Below, one piece after another: positions 8,832 through 17,555 of a stretch of 34,196 nt of DNA. The DNA comes from an uncultured Clostridia bacterium (GTDB taxonomy: Bacteria; Bacillota; Clostridia; Peptostreptococcales; Anaerovoracaceae). The stretch is from positions 1 to 34,196 of the forward strand of contig CALXBQ010000049.1 in assembly GCA_944386595.1 (NCBI GenBank), read 5' to 3'. Position numbers and translations under genes: made by a program. How positions within the stretch are numbered: position 1 is the stretch's first letter; every line of letters starts with the position of its first letter. The notes under the pieces were generated by a model, which searched no databases, was not told the origin of the DNA, and worked only from the letters and a program-made list of their open reading frames with translations.

Positions 8832-9797
8832 TTAAATCAAAGTAAATATTAAAATCCGCGCTGCCAGCGCGAGCACCAGGCATGTTACCGATGCGGCGTA
8901 CATGAGCCTTATGGCAAGCTTTATGTCGCCGCTGTCAACAGGTCTTATATCGTCGCCTATGGTCTTTTTCCTGTAAAGCCTGCCGAAGTAGTAAGCGTCT
9001 CCGCCAAGCTGTATGTTTAAAGCTCCCGCGCATGCCGATTCCGGATGGGCGCTGTTGGGGCTCGAGTGGTTTTTTCTGTCACGCCTGTAGATTCTGAATG
9101 CTGTCCGCCAGTCAAGTCCCGTAATAAAAGCCCCGATGCACATGGCAAGCCCCGTAAGCCTTGCGGGAATGAAGTTAAGCAGGTCGTCAAGCTTCGCCGA
9201 GGCTCTGCCGAAGTAAAGGTACCTGTCGTTCTTATATCCCACCATGGAATCCAGGGTGTTGACTCCCTTGTACAAAAAAGCCAGCGGCGCGCCGCCTACG
9301 GCCATGAATATCAGCGGCGCCACCACTCCGTCCGATGTGTTTTCCGCCACCGTCTCAACCACGGCTTTGTCTATCTTTTCAAAGTTCAATTCTTTAGTAT
9401 CCCTTCCAACTATCCATGAGAGATACTTTCTGGAGTTTTCGATATCTCCAGCCTCCACGTACCTGTATACCCTCATGCTTTCGTCCTTTAAGGACTTTGC
9501 GGCAAATATCTGATAGCAGAAAAAGGTCTCGACCGCAAACTTCAGAACCGGGCTTACCGCCTCGCACAGCCTCAGAATCATAAAAGAAACGCCAAAGGCT
9601 GCCGCCGGAACCGCTGCCGCAAGAACGGCTCCTCCCGCAAGCTCTCCCTTTTCCGATTTTGGAAAAGCTCTCCTCAGAACCTTTTCCATAAGGCTTATGA
9701 AGTTTCCTATGAGGCATATGGGATGGGGAAGCCGTCTTGGGTCGCCGAAGATGCTGTCGAGGAGAAATCCTGTAAATATGGAAAACGCTATGCTCAT
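8832..9797 (-). CDS. cbiB: Adenosylcobinamide-phosphate synthase CbiB
   Basis: Integral membrane enzyme that joins cobyric acid to aminopropanol phosphate. The 321 residues open with the family's FLLDSIFGDPRRLPHPICLIG block, in which the D-P-x-x-L-P-H-P pattern is diagnostic. A V(A)ENTSDGVVAPLIF block follows, then several hydrophobic spans and a final membrane helix. The ATG at 9797 forms an ATGA overlap with the cbiA stop; an upstream in-frame start at 9821 would lie inside cbiA and is less likely. The next gene, cobD, supplies its substrate. Confidence 0.95.
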   Translation of the reverse strand: MSIAFSIFTGFLLDSIFGDPRRLPHPICLIGNFISLMEKVLRRAFPKSEKGELAGGAVLAAAVPAAAFGVSFMILRLCEAVSPVLKFAVETFFCYQIFAAKSLKDESMRVYRYVEAGDIENSRKYLSWIVGRDTKELNFEKIDKAVVETVAENTSDGVVAPLIFMAVGGAPLAFLYKGVNTLDSMVGYKNDRYLYFGRASAKLDDLLNFIPARLTGLAMCIGAFITGLDWRTAFRIYRRDRKNHSSPNSAHPESACAGALNIQLGGDAYYFGRLYRKKTIGDDIRPVDSGDIKLAIRLMYAASVTCLVLALAARILIFTLI

Positions 9798-11167
9798 AGG
9801 ACTCCTCCGTAGGACGCGCACGCTCTCGCAAACCCTTCAGCAAACTCCGGATTTGACCAAAGGTGTATATGTGGATAACCGGCAAAGATATTATCCTTCG
9901 CTACGATGCACCGGCTTTTCATTCCGCTGTTTCTCACCGCGTCGAAATCATCGCCGTTTTTGCTGCTGTCGCTGTAGTGAAATTCATGACACCTTACGGA
10001 CTGTCCCGCGCCGCACATCATATTATCCCTTCTTGCAGTCAGAGTCTTATATCCGAACCTTACGAGCCTGTCCGTCATCTTCGCCTTTCCGTCAAGGACT
10101 CCCGCCACAGGATATTCGATTCCGTCTTTTTCTATAGTCTTACCGAGATACATGAACCCGCCGCATTCGGCCCAGACGGGCATACCCGACTTGACGGCCG
10201 ACCCTATGCTGGCCTTCGTCTTTTCCGCCCGGCTCAGTTCCTCAAGGTACTCCTCCGGATAGCCTCCGCCTAATATAAGGCCTGACGCGCCCTCCGGAAC
10301 CGGTTCGTCCTCAAGGGGTGAGAAAAACTCTATTTCCGCGCCCAGCTTCTTCAAAAGGTCGAAGTTGTCCTCGTAATAGAAGCAGAAGGCTTTGTCAAAA
10401 GCTGCAGCAACGGTAAATTTCCTGTCCGATACAGGCATAAATTCCGGTATCTCCGCTTCAAGAGACCCTGCAATGCCCGCGACGGTCAGAAGTCCGTCTA
10501 TGTCAACGGTCTTTTCCGCCTGCCCGCCTAAAATCTTCAGCTTCCTTTCAAGCCCCTCTATTTCATCTGCCGTAATAAGCCCCAGGTGTCTGCTCTCAAG
10601 GCCTGCCTCGGGAACCTTCGGCATAAAGCCGAGGACCTTCACGTCGAAAGCCTTTTCTACGGCCTTCTTATACGCCGGATACATTCCTTCAGAGCAGCCG
10701 TTCAATATGACGGCCTTTACGCAGTTATCCGTAAAATTCAGGTAGCCGTAAAGCTCGGCAAGAAGGGAAGCTCCCTTTCCTTTCGCGTTTACAACGAGAA
10801 TTTCAGGCGTTCCCGTGGCGGCTGCCGTGCGGTTTGCCGAATATTCGTCGCTGTCAAAGCCTATACCGTCGTACATTCCCATGGCTCCTTCGATTACGGC
10901 TATATCTCTTCCTTCGGCGTTCTTTGCAAAAAGCGTTCTTGCACCTTCCTCGCCGCACAGAAAGAGATCCAGGTTTCGGGAAGGAATTCCGATAACCCGG
11001 CTGTGAAACATGGGATCTATATAGTCGGGGCCGCATTTGAAGGCGCAGACGTCAACATTCCGCTCCTTCAAAGCCTGAAGAACGGCGCAGGTGACCGTAG
11101 TCTTTCCGCAGCCGCTTCCGGTTCCCGTAATCAATATTCTCGGTATGTCCAAAATGAGCTTACTCAT
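9794..11167 (-). CDS. cbiA: Cobyrinic acid a,c-diamide synthase CbiA
   Basis: ATP- and glutamine-dependent amidation of the a and c carboxylates of (cobalt-)cobyrinic acid. In the 457-residue form, a P-loop GTGSGCGKTT lies at 15-24, an EGAMGMYDG block at about 93-101, and the amidotransferase nucleophile C335 in WAECGGFMYLG. The start is uncertain: the ATG at 11167 gives a normal N-terminus, whereas a TTG at 11176 sits closer to an AAAGGA site and adds three residues. Either overlaps the end of cbiET. Confidence 0.94.
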   Translation of the reverse strand: MSKLILDIPRILITGTGSGCGKTTVTCAVLQALKERNVDVCAFKCGPDYIDPMFHSRVIGIPSRNLDLFLCGEEGARTLFAKNAEGRDIAVIEGAMGMYDGIGFDSDEYSANRTAAATGTPEILVVNAKGKGASLLAELYGYLNFTDNCVKAVILNGCSEGMYPAYKKAVEKAFDVKVLGFMPKVPEAGLESRHLGLITADEIEGLERKLKILGGQAEKTVDIDGLLTVAGIAGSLEAEIPEFMPVSDRKFTVAAAFDKAFCFYYEDNFDLLKKLGAEIEFFSPLEDEPVPEGASGLILGGGYPEEYLEELSRAEKTKASIGSAVKSGMPVWAECGGFMYLGKTIEKDGIEYPVAGVLDGKAKMTDRLVRFGYKTLTARRDNMMCGAGQSVRCHEFHYSDSSKNGDDFDAVRNSGMKSRCIVAKDNIFAGYPHIHLWSNPEFAEGFARACASYGGVL

Positions 11168-12365
11168 TGTCTGCAAAGCTTCCTTTCAGAATGTACACGG
11201 GGTTTTCGGCCTTCATCAGGTGGTATGCCCCCAGCTTTTCGGCTGAGCTTACGTTAACGCACTTTACCGTGTACTCCATGCCCCTGTCCTTAAACCCTCT
11301 CAGAATCGCGTCAAGGCTTTCAAGGGTAACGGCCGTGGCGCAGATTACCGCCTTCGGATTGGCCTTTAATACAAGGTCGAATATTTCATCTATCCGTCCG
11401 CTGCTTCCGCCTATGAAAACCTTGTCCGGCGCAGGAAAACCGGTTAAATCATCGGGAGCCGTTCCGCAGGCGACCTTCATATTTCTCGCTCCGGTGTGAG
11501 CCGCATTCTGTTCTATCAGCTCCCGCGCCGCCGGATTCTTCTCGATGGCGTATACGGTGCTTTCACAGGCCCGGTAGCAGAGAGCGCACGTAACCGAACC
11601 GGTTCCCGCTCCGATGTCCCAGACAGTATCCTCCGGCATAACGTCAAGCTCAGAGACGACGATAGTCCTTACAGCTTCCTTTGTCATAGGCACTTTGGCC
11701 CTCAGGAAATCGGAATCTCTGAGAGTCTTATATCGGTTTACGTAATTCGGATTATGTATTACAACTACTGCAAGGTCAGAAAACTCCATGGCGGCTATTT
11801 CTCCGGGAGTTCCGGTGACGATTCTCTCACCGTCAAGGCTGAGATTCTCCCCCGCGTACAGGGTCAGCTCGTCACCGAATCCGGCCCCGATGAGACTGTC
11901 AGCCATGTCCTGCACCCGGACCTTCCCGCCCGTCAGAGCGAAAACGTACTCGTTGTAGCAGACGAACGGCACTATGGATTTTCCGTTTCCGTGAAGGCTC
12001 ACAAGCTTCATATTCTCGTAGCCCGTACCGAGTTTGGCGCAGAAGTAGGAAAGGCTTCCTATTCCCGGAAGGAATTCCACCTCCGTCTCGCTCCTGACGC
12101 GCTCTGCCACCGTCTTTGCGATGCTGTAAAATCCTGTGTCCCCGGACGCGCAGATGCAGAGATTTACATTCTCATCTATGTGCTCGTCTATATACTTAAG
12201 GGTATCGGAAACCGACATGTATTCCACACCGGGACGCAGTTTTTCAAGGTCTTTTACGTCCCTTACGGCAGTGAACACTTTGTCCGCAGCCTTTACTGCA
12301 CTTTTGAATTTTTCCGTATACAGGCTGCCCGATCCGCAGCCCGTTCCCGCAACCGTTATCTTCAT
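11160..12365 (-). CDS. cbiET: Cobalt-precorrin-7 methyltransferase/decarboxylase, CbiE-CbiT fusion
   Basis: Methylates C-5 and C-15 of cobalt-precorrin-7 and decarboxylates the C-12 acetate. Residues 1 to about 210 are the CbiE half, a tetrapyrrole methylase with GTGCGSG at the start and SGDTGFY at 74-80. Residues about 216-401 are the CbiT half, a class I SAM methyltransferase with a DIGAGTGSVT motif at 250-259. The two are separate proteins in Salmonella and fused in many other bacteria (CobL). The ATG overlaps the cbiJ stop as TGATG, so coupling is likely. Confidence 0.94.
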   Translation of the reverse strand: MKITVAGTGCGSGSLYTEKFKSAVKAADKVFTAVRDVKDLEKLRPGVEYMSVSDTLKYIDEHIDENVNLCICASGDTGFYSIAKTVAERVRSETEVEFLPGIGSLSYFCAKLGTGYENMKLVSLHGNGKSIVPFVCYNEYVFALTGGKVRVQDMADSLIGAGFGDELTLYAGENLSLDGERIVTGTPGEIAAMEFSDLAVVVIHNPNYVNRYKTLRDSDFLRAKVPMTKEAVRTIVVSELDVMPEDTVWDIGAGTGSVTCALCYRACESTVYAIEKNPAARELIEQNAAHTGARNMKVACGTAPDDLTGFPAPDKVFIGGSSGRIDEIFDLVLKANPKAVICATAVTLESLDAILRGFKDRGMEYTVKCVNVSSAEKLGAYHLMKAENPVYILKGSFADNE

Positions 12366-13168
12366 CAGTATTCTTCCTTTCCGTGAAGATGCGTTTTTAT
12401 AATCTCTTCCGCTTCCGATACGCCTACTCCCGCCTCGAAAACCGGTCTTCTTATAACTATGACCTTAAAGCCCTCGTCTGCGCATTTTGTCTTGTCGGGA
12501 AAACCTCCTGCGCTGCCCGTGTCCTTGGTCACGAGAGCCCCGCAGCCGTACTGTCTCAAGGTTGCCAGATTCATCTCCAGCGTAAAAGGCCCCTGCATTC
12601 CGATTATGTTCTTCGGCGCTATGCCGGCGTCAAGGCACGCCTTTATGGAAGTCTCCGACGGCAGAACCCGCGCCACTATCATCTCTCCGGTCCTTTCCCA
12701 TCCGCCGAAAAGCCCGATTTCCTTGGAGCCTGTTGTTACAAGGGTCTTTACTCCCAGCATTTTGACAAAATCCGCAGCCTCCGAAGTGTCCTTTACGAAC
12801 ACAAGGTTTTCACTGTATTCCCTTTCTTCTTCCGGTCTTAAGAGCCTCACGTACTTTATATTTAAAGCTTCACACGCTTTTCGTATGTTTTCCGTAACCT
12901 GCGCCGCATAGGGATGGGTTGCGTCTATGACAAGGGTTATTCCGGTCTCTTTGAAGAACTCTTTCATGCCGTCACGGTCAAGGCGTCCCTCGTGAATCTT
13001 CAGCCGTCCCTCACCTTCGAGTATCTCTCGGCCGTATTCCGTAGCGACGAGAAAGTCCATTCTGCCCTCGATGCCCTCTCTTACGGCAAACTCCGCTATA
13101 AGTCTTCCCTCCGTGGTTCCCGCAAAGACTGCGGCTCTTCCCTTTCCTCCGGCTCCGTTACAGCACAT
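12365..13168 (-). CDS. cbiJ: Cobalt-precorrin-6A reductase CbiJ
   Basis: NAD(P)H-dependent reduction of the macrocycle of cobalt-precorrin-6A. At 267 residues it carries the family's FAGTTEGR(L) nucleotide-binding start, an IDATHPYAAQ motif (81-90), VTKDTGSAGGF near the C-terminus, and a final (V)IRRP stretch. The ATG at 13168 lies inside the last codons of cbiH (11-bp overlap), with GAGGG eight bases upstream. The short N-terminal tail (MCCNGAGGKG) before the fold is slightly unusual, so a later start cannot be excluded. Confidence 0.92.
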   Translation of the reverse strand: MCCNGAGGKGRAAVFAGTTEGRLIAEFAVREGIEGRMDFLVATEYGREILEGEGRLKIHEGRLDRDGMKEFFKETGITLVIDATHPYAAQVTENIRKACEALNIKYVRLLRPEEEREYSENLVFVKDTSEAADFVKMLGVKTLVTTGSKEIGLFGGWERTGEMIVARVLPSETSIKACLDAGIAPKNIIGMQGPFTLEMNLATLRQYGCGALVTKDTGSAGGFPDKTKCADEGFKVIVIRRPVFEAGVGVSEAEEIIKTHLHGKEEY

Positions 13169-13892
13169 CTTTATACCCTCGCGGCGTCACCATTCTGCCG
13201 TTTATAACCTTAGTCTGGGAATTACCTATGAACACCGTCGTGAACATATCTATGTCGTCGTTTTCCGCAAGGTCTTTAAGGGAGCAGACGACTCCCGTCT
13301 CTCCTTCTCTGCCTATGTTTCTGACGTACCCGCACACAGTGTCCATGGATCTTGTACGTCCTATAATCTCGACGGCCCTGTCAAGATGAGACCTGCGCTT
13401 TTTGCTCTTCGGGTTATACAGGCATATTACAAAATCCGCCTCTCCGGCAAGCTCAAGTCTCTTTTCTATTTTCTCCCACGGCGTGAGAAGGTCGCTCAGA
13501 GAAATGACAGCGAAATCGTGTATGAGCGGCGCGCCCAGAACAGAAGCTCCGCTGCATGCGGCCGTTATTCCCGGAACCACTTCTATTTCCACTTCCGGAT
13601 GATCCGCCGCGACCTCGCACATTATTCCCGCCATGCCGTAAACGCCGGCGTCGCCGCTGCATACAAATGCAACGTCTTTCCCCTCAAGACACGCTTCAAG
13701 GGCCATCCGGCACCTTTCCACTTCCTTTCTCATAGCCGTGGACTTAACTTCCTTGCCCGCTGTCAGCTCTCTTATTAGATCAACGTATACAGTATAACCT
13801 GCCACCACATCGCATTTTTCTATGGCCATCCTTGCCGCAGGGGTCATATATTCCGGTTTCCCCGGTCCGATTCCAACTACGTATATCTTCAT
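13158..13892 (-). CDS. cbiH: Cobalt-precorrin-3 C17-methyltransferase CbiH
   Basis: SAM-dependent tetrapyrrole methylase that contracts the ring and methylates C-17. The 244 residues begin with the family's VGIGPGKPEYMT loop. The SGDAGVYGM motif sits near residues 78-86, followed by PGITAACSGASVLGAPL, which separates it from CbiF and CbiL. AAAGGA lies eight bases before the ATG. A 19-bp gap separates it from cbiG, one of the larger gaps in this stretch. Confidence 0.94.
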   Translation of the reverse strand: MKIYVVGIGPGKPEYMTPAARMAIEKCDVVAGYTVYVDLIRELTAGKEVKSTAMRKEVERCRMALEACLEGKDVAFVCSGDAGVYGMAGIMCEVAADHPEVEIEVVPGITAACSGASVLGAPLIHDFAVISLSDLLTPWEKIEKRLELAGEADFVICLYNPKSKKRRSHLDRAVEIIGRTRSMDTVCGYVRNIGREGETGVVCSLKDLAENDDIDMFTTVFIGNSQTKVINGRMVTPRGYKDVL

Positions 13893-13911
13893 AGATTCGA
13901 TCCTTTTATGG

Positions 13912-14946
13912 TTAAAATATGCACTTAAAGTCTCTCATACCGAGAGACACCGTCATGCCGTCTCTGCTTTCTTTCTTAAGTATTATCCTTCCTCTTTCCG
14001 AGCCCAGGTAGGCGCTTCTTTCGCACACGTTTCCCGTTCCCGTAGTCTTCTTTACGAAGCAGGATTCCTCAAAGACCGCGCCCCGTCCATCGGAGTTTCC
14101 CGCTCCTTCAAGCTCCTCTGCCGTGTATGTCACAAAAGACGCTTCCAGCTTTTCCGAAAGCTTTTTCATACAAGGTTCATCCTTTTTTATATCTATGGAC
14201 GCAATCTTTTCGACGGCTTTAACGCTGATATCCTCTCTTTCAAGGATTTCCTCCATAAAACGGACGAACTCGTCAGGATCCGTGTTTTTTCTGCATCCCG
14301 CTCCCACCGTTACAATCCTCGGAACGGCTTTAAGGGTTTTATCAAAGGGCGCAGCCTTTGCGGAAAGAGTAACGCATATTCCCGCATAGCCACTGTTCCC
14401 CGCGGTAAGCTCCGCAGGCAGGCTTCCTTCCGTCTCAAAATCCGACTTAAAGTACACCCTTTCGCCTTTAAGAACCGCGCCGGAAACGTATTTTATCATA
14501 CTTATGTCTTCTATGGCGCAACCGGCTTTCTTCGCCCACATATCTGCCGCAAATTTTCCGTTTACGTCGGTGGCCGTCGTTATTACGGGAATCGCTCCCA
14601 GGGCTTTTGCAAAGCTTTCCGCAAGCTCGTTTGCCCCTCCTATGTGTCCCGAAAGAAGGGAGATAACGAAGGTCTTCTTCTCGTCTATTACGAGAACCCC
14701 CGGATCCTTATCCTTGGACTTAACATAGGGAGCGATCATGCGCACCGCAATTCCGGAAGCCGATACGAAGATAATGTATGCGCTTTCCCGGAAAATGCTC
14801 TCCATCTTCTCCGGTATGCTTACTTTGCGGCCGTCGAGGATTTCAAAAGAAATCCCGAGTCTTCCGGCCTCCTTTATAACATCGGCGCAGGCGCCCATCG
14901 CCTTGTCGGTATAACCTATTATATAACCTTCCGGCTTTTCTATCAT
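13912..14946 (-). CDS. cbiG: Cobalt-precorrin-5A hydrolase CbiG
   Basis: Opens the delta-lactone of cobalt-precorrin-5A, releasing acetaldehyde, a step specific to the anaerobic route. The 344 residues show the CbiG pattern: an N-terminal domain with SLLSGHIGGANELA, and a C-terminal domain with a VTVGAGCRKNT motif, where VGxGCRxxT is typical. The ATG overlaps the cbiF stop by 4 bp (ATGA). No defects were seen. Confidence 0.94.
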   Translation of the reverse strand: MIEKPEGYIIGYTDKAMGACADVIKEAGRLGISFEILDGRKVSIPEKMESIFRESAYIIFVSASGIAVRMIAPYVKSKDKDPGVLVIDEKKTFVISLLSGHIGGANELAESFAKALGAIPVITTATDVNGKFAADMWAKKAGCAIEDISMIKYVSGAVLKGERVYFKSDFETEGSLPAELTAGNSGYAGICVTLSAKAAPFDKTLKAVPRIVTVGAGCRKNTDPDEFVRFMEEILEREDISVKAVEKIASIDIKKDEPCMKKLSEKLEASFVTYTAEELEGAGNSDGRGAVFEESCFVKKTTGTGNVCERSAYLGSERGRIILKKESRDGMTVSLGMRDFKCIF

Positions 14947-15692
14947 TTCTTCGCCTCTCTGAAAAGGTGAGTGAACGACGGATCGTAAAGCTTTGAACGC
15001 TCGTATTTTGACCCGAGAAATCCTCCCACCATTATGAGTGCCATCTTATTGATTCCGTTTTCTTCGGCCGCCCTGCCTATGTTTTCGACAGTTGTCCTTA
15101 TTACCTTCTGATCCGGCCACGTAGCCTTATACACAATTGCAGCCGGCGAATCCGGCGCATATCCTCCCTCTACGAGCCTTTTCGAAAGCTCGTAGAGCAT
15201 AGTCGACGTCAGGAAGATTACCATTGTAGCGCCGTGAGATGCAAGCTTTGATATTTCTTCTTTTTCGGGCACCGGAGTTCTTCCGGCCATACGTGTCAGG
15301 ATAACAGTCTGACTCACATCGGGAAGTGTGAACTCCGCGTTCAAAGCCGCCGCAGCCCCGATAAATGAGCTTACGCCGGGAACAGATGTGTATTCTATCC
15401 CCAGGTCGTCGAGAAGATCCATCTGCTCCCTTATGGCCCCGTATATGCACGGATCTCCTGTGTGAAGTCTTACAACTTCTTTTTCCCGGTTTTCCCTCAT
15501 AACGTCTATAACCTCTTCAAGGGTCATTGACGCGCTGTTATATACGACGCAGTCCTGCTTTGCGTAATCAAGAAGCGCAGGATTAACAAGAGAGCCTGCG
15601 TAGATTATTACGTCGGCCTTCTTTAAAAGCTCCGCTCCCCTTACGGTTATAAGGTCTGCGGCTCCCGGACCTGCTCCTGTAAAATAAACCAT
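14943..15692 (-). CDS. cbiF: Cobalt-precorrin-4 C11-methyltransferase CbiF
   Basis: SAM-dependent methylation at C-11. The 249 residues have the tetrapyrrole methylase start FTGAGPGAADLITVRGAELL (3-22), RLHTGDPCIYGA and PGVSSFIGAAAALNAEFTLP, the last of which is characteristic of CbiF/CobM. The ATG at 15692 follows directly on the cbiL stop codon, and a strong AAGGAGG site lies within the end of cbiL. Confidence 0.95.
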   Translation of the reverse strand: MVYFTGAGPGAADLITVRGAELLKKADVIIYAGSLVNPALLDYAKQDCVVYNSASMTLEEVIDVMRENREKEVVRLHTGDPCIYGAIREQMDLLDDLGIEYTSVPGVSSFIGAAAALNAEFTLPDVSQTVILTRMAGRTPVPEKEEISKLASHGATMVIFLTSTMLYELSKRLVEGGYAPDSPAAIVYKATWPDQKVIRTTVENIGRAAEENGINKMALIMVGGFLGSKYERSKLYDPSFTHLFREAKK

Positions 15693-16376
15693 CTACTTAT
15701 TACCTCCTTCGGAAGGCACTATCACCAGAGAAAAATACCCGTGTTCGCCTTCCGCCTCATCAAGATTCTCATATACTCTTTCGTTTTCCATTGTGGCGTT
15801 TTCAACCATCATGGCTCCTTTTCCCGCTATCCTCTTTCTAAGCTCCGGCAGACCTCTTCCCGACTTCATATAAACCTTCGTACCGCAAAGGGCGTCAAAG
15901 TCTGCGCCTTTATATGATGCCGGTATCACGTGAAGAGGCTCGGCTCTTTCCACCAGAGGAACCTTAAGCGCCGCCGCTGCGGCGGAAAATGACGTGATTC
16001 CCGGAACCATCTCGACTTCGTATCCCATTTCCTTCACGCGGGTGAATACGTACATGGCGCTGCTGTAGACGGCCGGATCGCCTAAGGTGAGAAATGCGAC
16101 GTCCTTTCCCAAATCGAGGATTCCGGCCATTCTCTCTGCCGTAAAGTCGTGGACTTTCCCAAGCTCCGCCTCGTCTCTTATCATCGGCATGTCGCATATG
16201 ACGATTTCTTTTCCTGCCGTGTACCTTTCCGCCGTCTTAAGAGCCACGTTCTCAGTGCCGCCGCTTTCCGCGGCCGCTATGACGCCGCATCTTTCTATTA
16301 TGTCAACTGCCTTTAGAGTAAGGAGCTCCGGATTTCCCGGGCCCGTACCCACGGCATAGAATTTTCCTTTTTCCAA
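15693..16376 (-). CDS. cbiL: Cobalt-precorrin-2 C20-methyltransferase CbiL
   Basis: SAM-dependent methylase acting on cobalt-precorrin-2, the first committed methylation after cobalt insertion. The 227 residues include VGTGPGNPELLTLKAV near the N-terminus, TLGDPAVYSS and PGITSFSAAAAALKVPL, placing it with CbiL/CobI. Translation most likely begins at a TTG (16376-16374) with AGGAGG five bases upstream; no in-frame ATG precedes the conserved block. Confidence 0.94.
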   Translation of the reverse strand: MEKGKFYAVGTGPGNPELLTLKAVDIIERCGVIAAAESGGTENVALKTAERYTAGKEIVICDMPMIRDEAELGKVHDFTAERMAGILDLGKDVAFLTLGDPAVYSSAMYVFTRVKEMGYEVEMVPGITSFSAAAAALKVPLVERAEPLHVIPASYKGADFDALCGTKVYMKSGRGLPELRKRIAGKGAMMVENATMENERVYENLDEAEGEHGYFSLVIVPSEGGNK

Positions 16377-16385
16377 ATCGCCCTC

Positions 16386-17555
16386 CTATAAGAATTCTCT
16401 TATGAGCTCATCTGCGCCGGCGCTCTTCATAATGTGGCTTCTGTCTGACGTAAACATAACTGCCTCAATTCCGCAGCTGTCTTTCAACCTGAAATTGAGG
16501 TGATCCATGGCCTTTTCCATAATGGACTTCTTAACGTCCTCATAGAAAGCTTCATTCCTTATTATATCAAAAGCTTCGTCCGTTGTGATGCAGCTCATTA
16601 TTTTTTTTACCGCTTCTGTCTCTGCTCCCGCCATTGCGGCGTGAGATGCCATAACCTCCATACGTCCGTCGGCGTAGGACGAGTGGGTATTCATAATGCC
16701 GGCCGCCAGCTTCACAAGCTTCCCCGTGTGCCCTATTAGAAGGATTTTCTTAAATCCCGAATACCTTATATAGTCTAAAGTCTCGCCTATGTAGTTGGAG
16801 CACTGAACTGCTCTTGTGATGTCCACGCCGAGATACTCCCGTATAAAGTCGCTTCCGAAGTTTCCCGGAGTTATGAGAATCTTCTCTTCGTCCGACACCT
16901 TACGGAATTCTATCTCCGTAGTTATGGTATCGACCAGAGCCTTTTCGCTCATAGGTTCCACCACTCCGGTAGTTCCGAGAATAGAGATTCCGCCGACAAT
17001 TCCGAGGCGGGGATTAAAGGTCTTAAGAGCCGTTTCCTCGCCTCCCGGTACGGATATCACCACTTTGATTTTTCCGGAAAACCCGCGCTTTTTTGCCGGG
17101 CCGGAAACGCTTTCTTCTATCATCTTAAGAGGGGTGGGATTTATTGCGGCTTCACCAGGAGGTCTTCTGAGCCCCGGCTTTGTCACCCGACCCACACCAT
17201 TTCCTCCGTCCACTGTTATTTCCAATCCCGTTTTTCCGGAAGAACCGGGAAAAACGCTTACGTCCGCGAAAATCTCAAGGCCGTGAGTCACGTCGGGATC
17301 GTCTCCTCCGTCTTTTGTCACGGAGCACCTTGCGGCCTGCGGAGAAATCTCCTGATTATTTACTGTAAAAAGCGCTTCTTCTCCCCGTGGAAGCCTTATC
17401 CTCGCTCCCGGCACTTTTTTGCCCGTCAGAGCCATTTCCGCAGCTGCGGCTGCGGCAGCCGCAGCGCAGCTTCCAGTTGTATACCCGCATCTGAGCCTTT
17501 CTCCGCTTTTTATTATGAAACCCCTGTTTATATTGTCGGCAATCCTGTCTGTCAA
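16386..17555 (-). CDS. cbiD: Cobalt-precorrin-5B C1-methyltransferase CbiD
   Basis: Methylates C-1 of the corrin precursor in the anaerobic pathway; not related to the tetrapyrrole methylases. The 389 residues show the signature LRCGYTTGSCAAAAAAAA near residue 20, followed by NGVGRVTKPGL and IGHTGKLVKLAAG(I). The open frame extends to 17660, but I place the start at the TTG at 17555. It forms a TTGA overlap with the ABC ATPase stop and has GGAG upstream, whereas the Arg-rich upstream extension looks like untranslated overlap with the ATPase gene. Confidence 0.93.
   Translation of the reverse strand: MTDRIADNINRGFIIKSGERLRCGYTTGSCAAAAAAAAAEMALTGKKVPGARIRLPRGEEALFTVNNQEISPQAARCSVTKDGGDDPDVTHGLEIFADVSVFPGSSGKTGLEITVDGGNGVGRVTKPGLRRPPGEAAINPTPLKMIEESVSGPAKKRGFSGKIKVVISVPGGEETALKTFNPRLGIVGGISILGTTGVVEPMSEKALVDTITTEIEFRKVSDEEKILITPGNFGSDFIREYLGVDITRAVQCSNYIGETLDYIRYSGFKKILLIGHTGKLVKLAAGIMNTHSSYADGRMEVMASHAAMAGAETEAVKKIMSCITTDEAFDIIRNEAFYEDVKKSIMEKAMDHLNFRLKDSCGIEAVMFTSDRSHIMKSAGADELIREFL

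Noticed and set aside
13822-14970. Long plus-strand open frame opposite cbiH/cbiG, with similar ones opposite other cbi genes
   Set aside because: It is antisense to well-supported genes, with Arg/Ser/Phe-rich translations and no motif or ribosome site.
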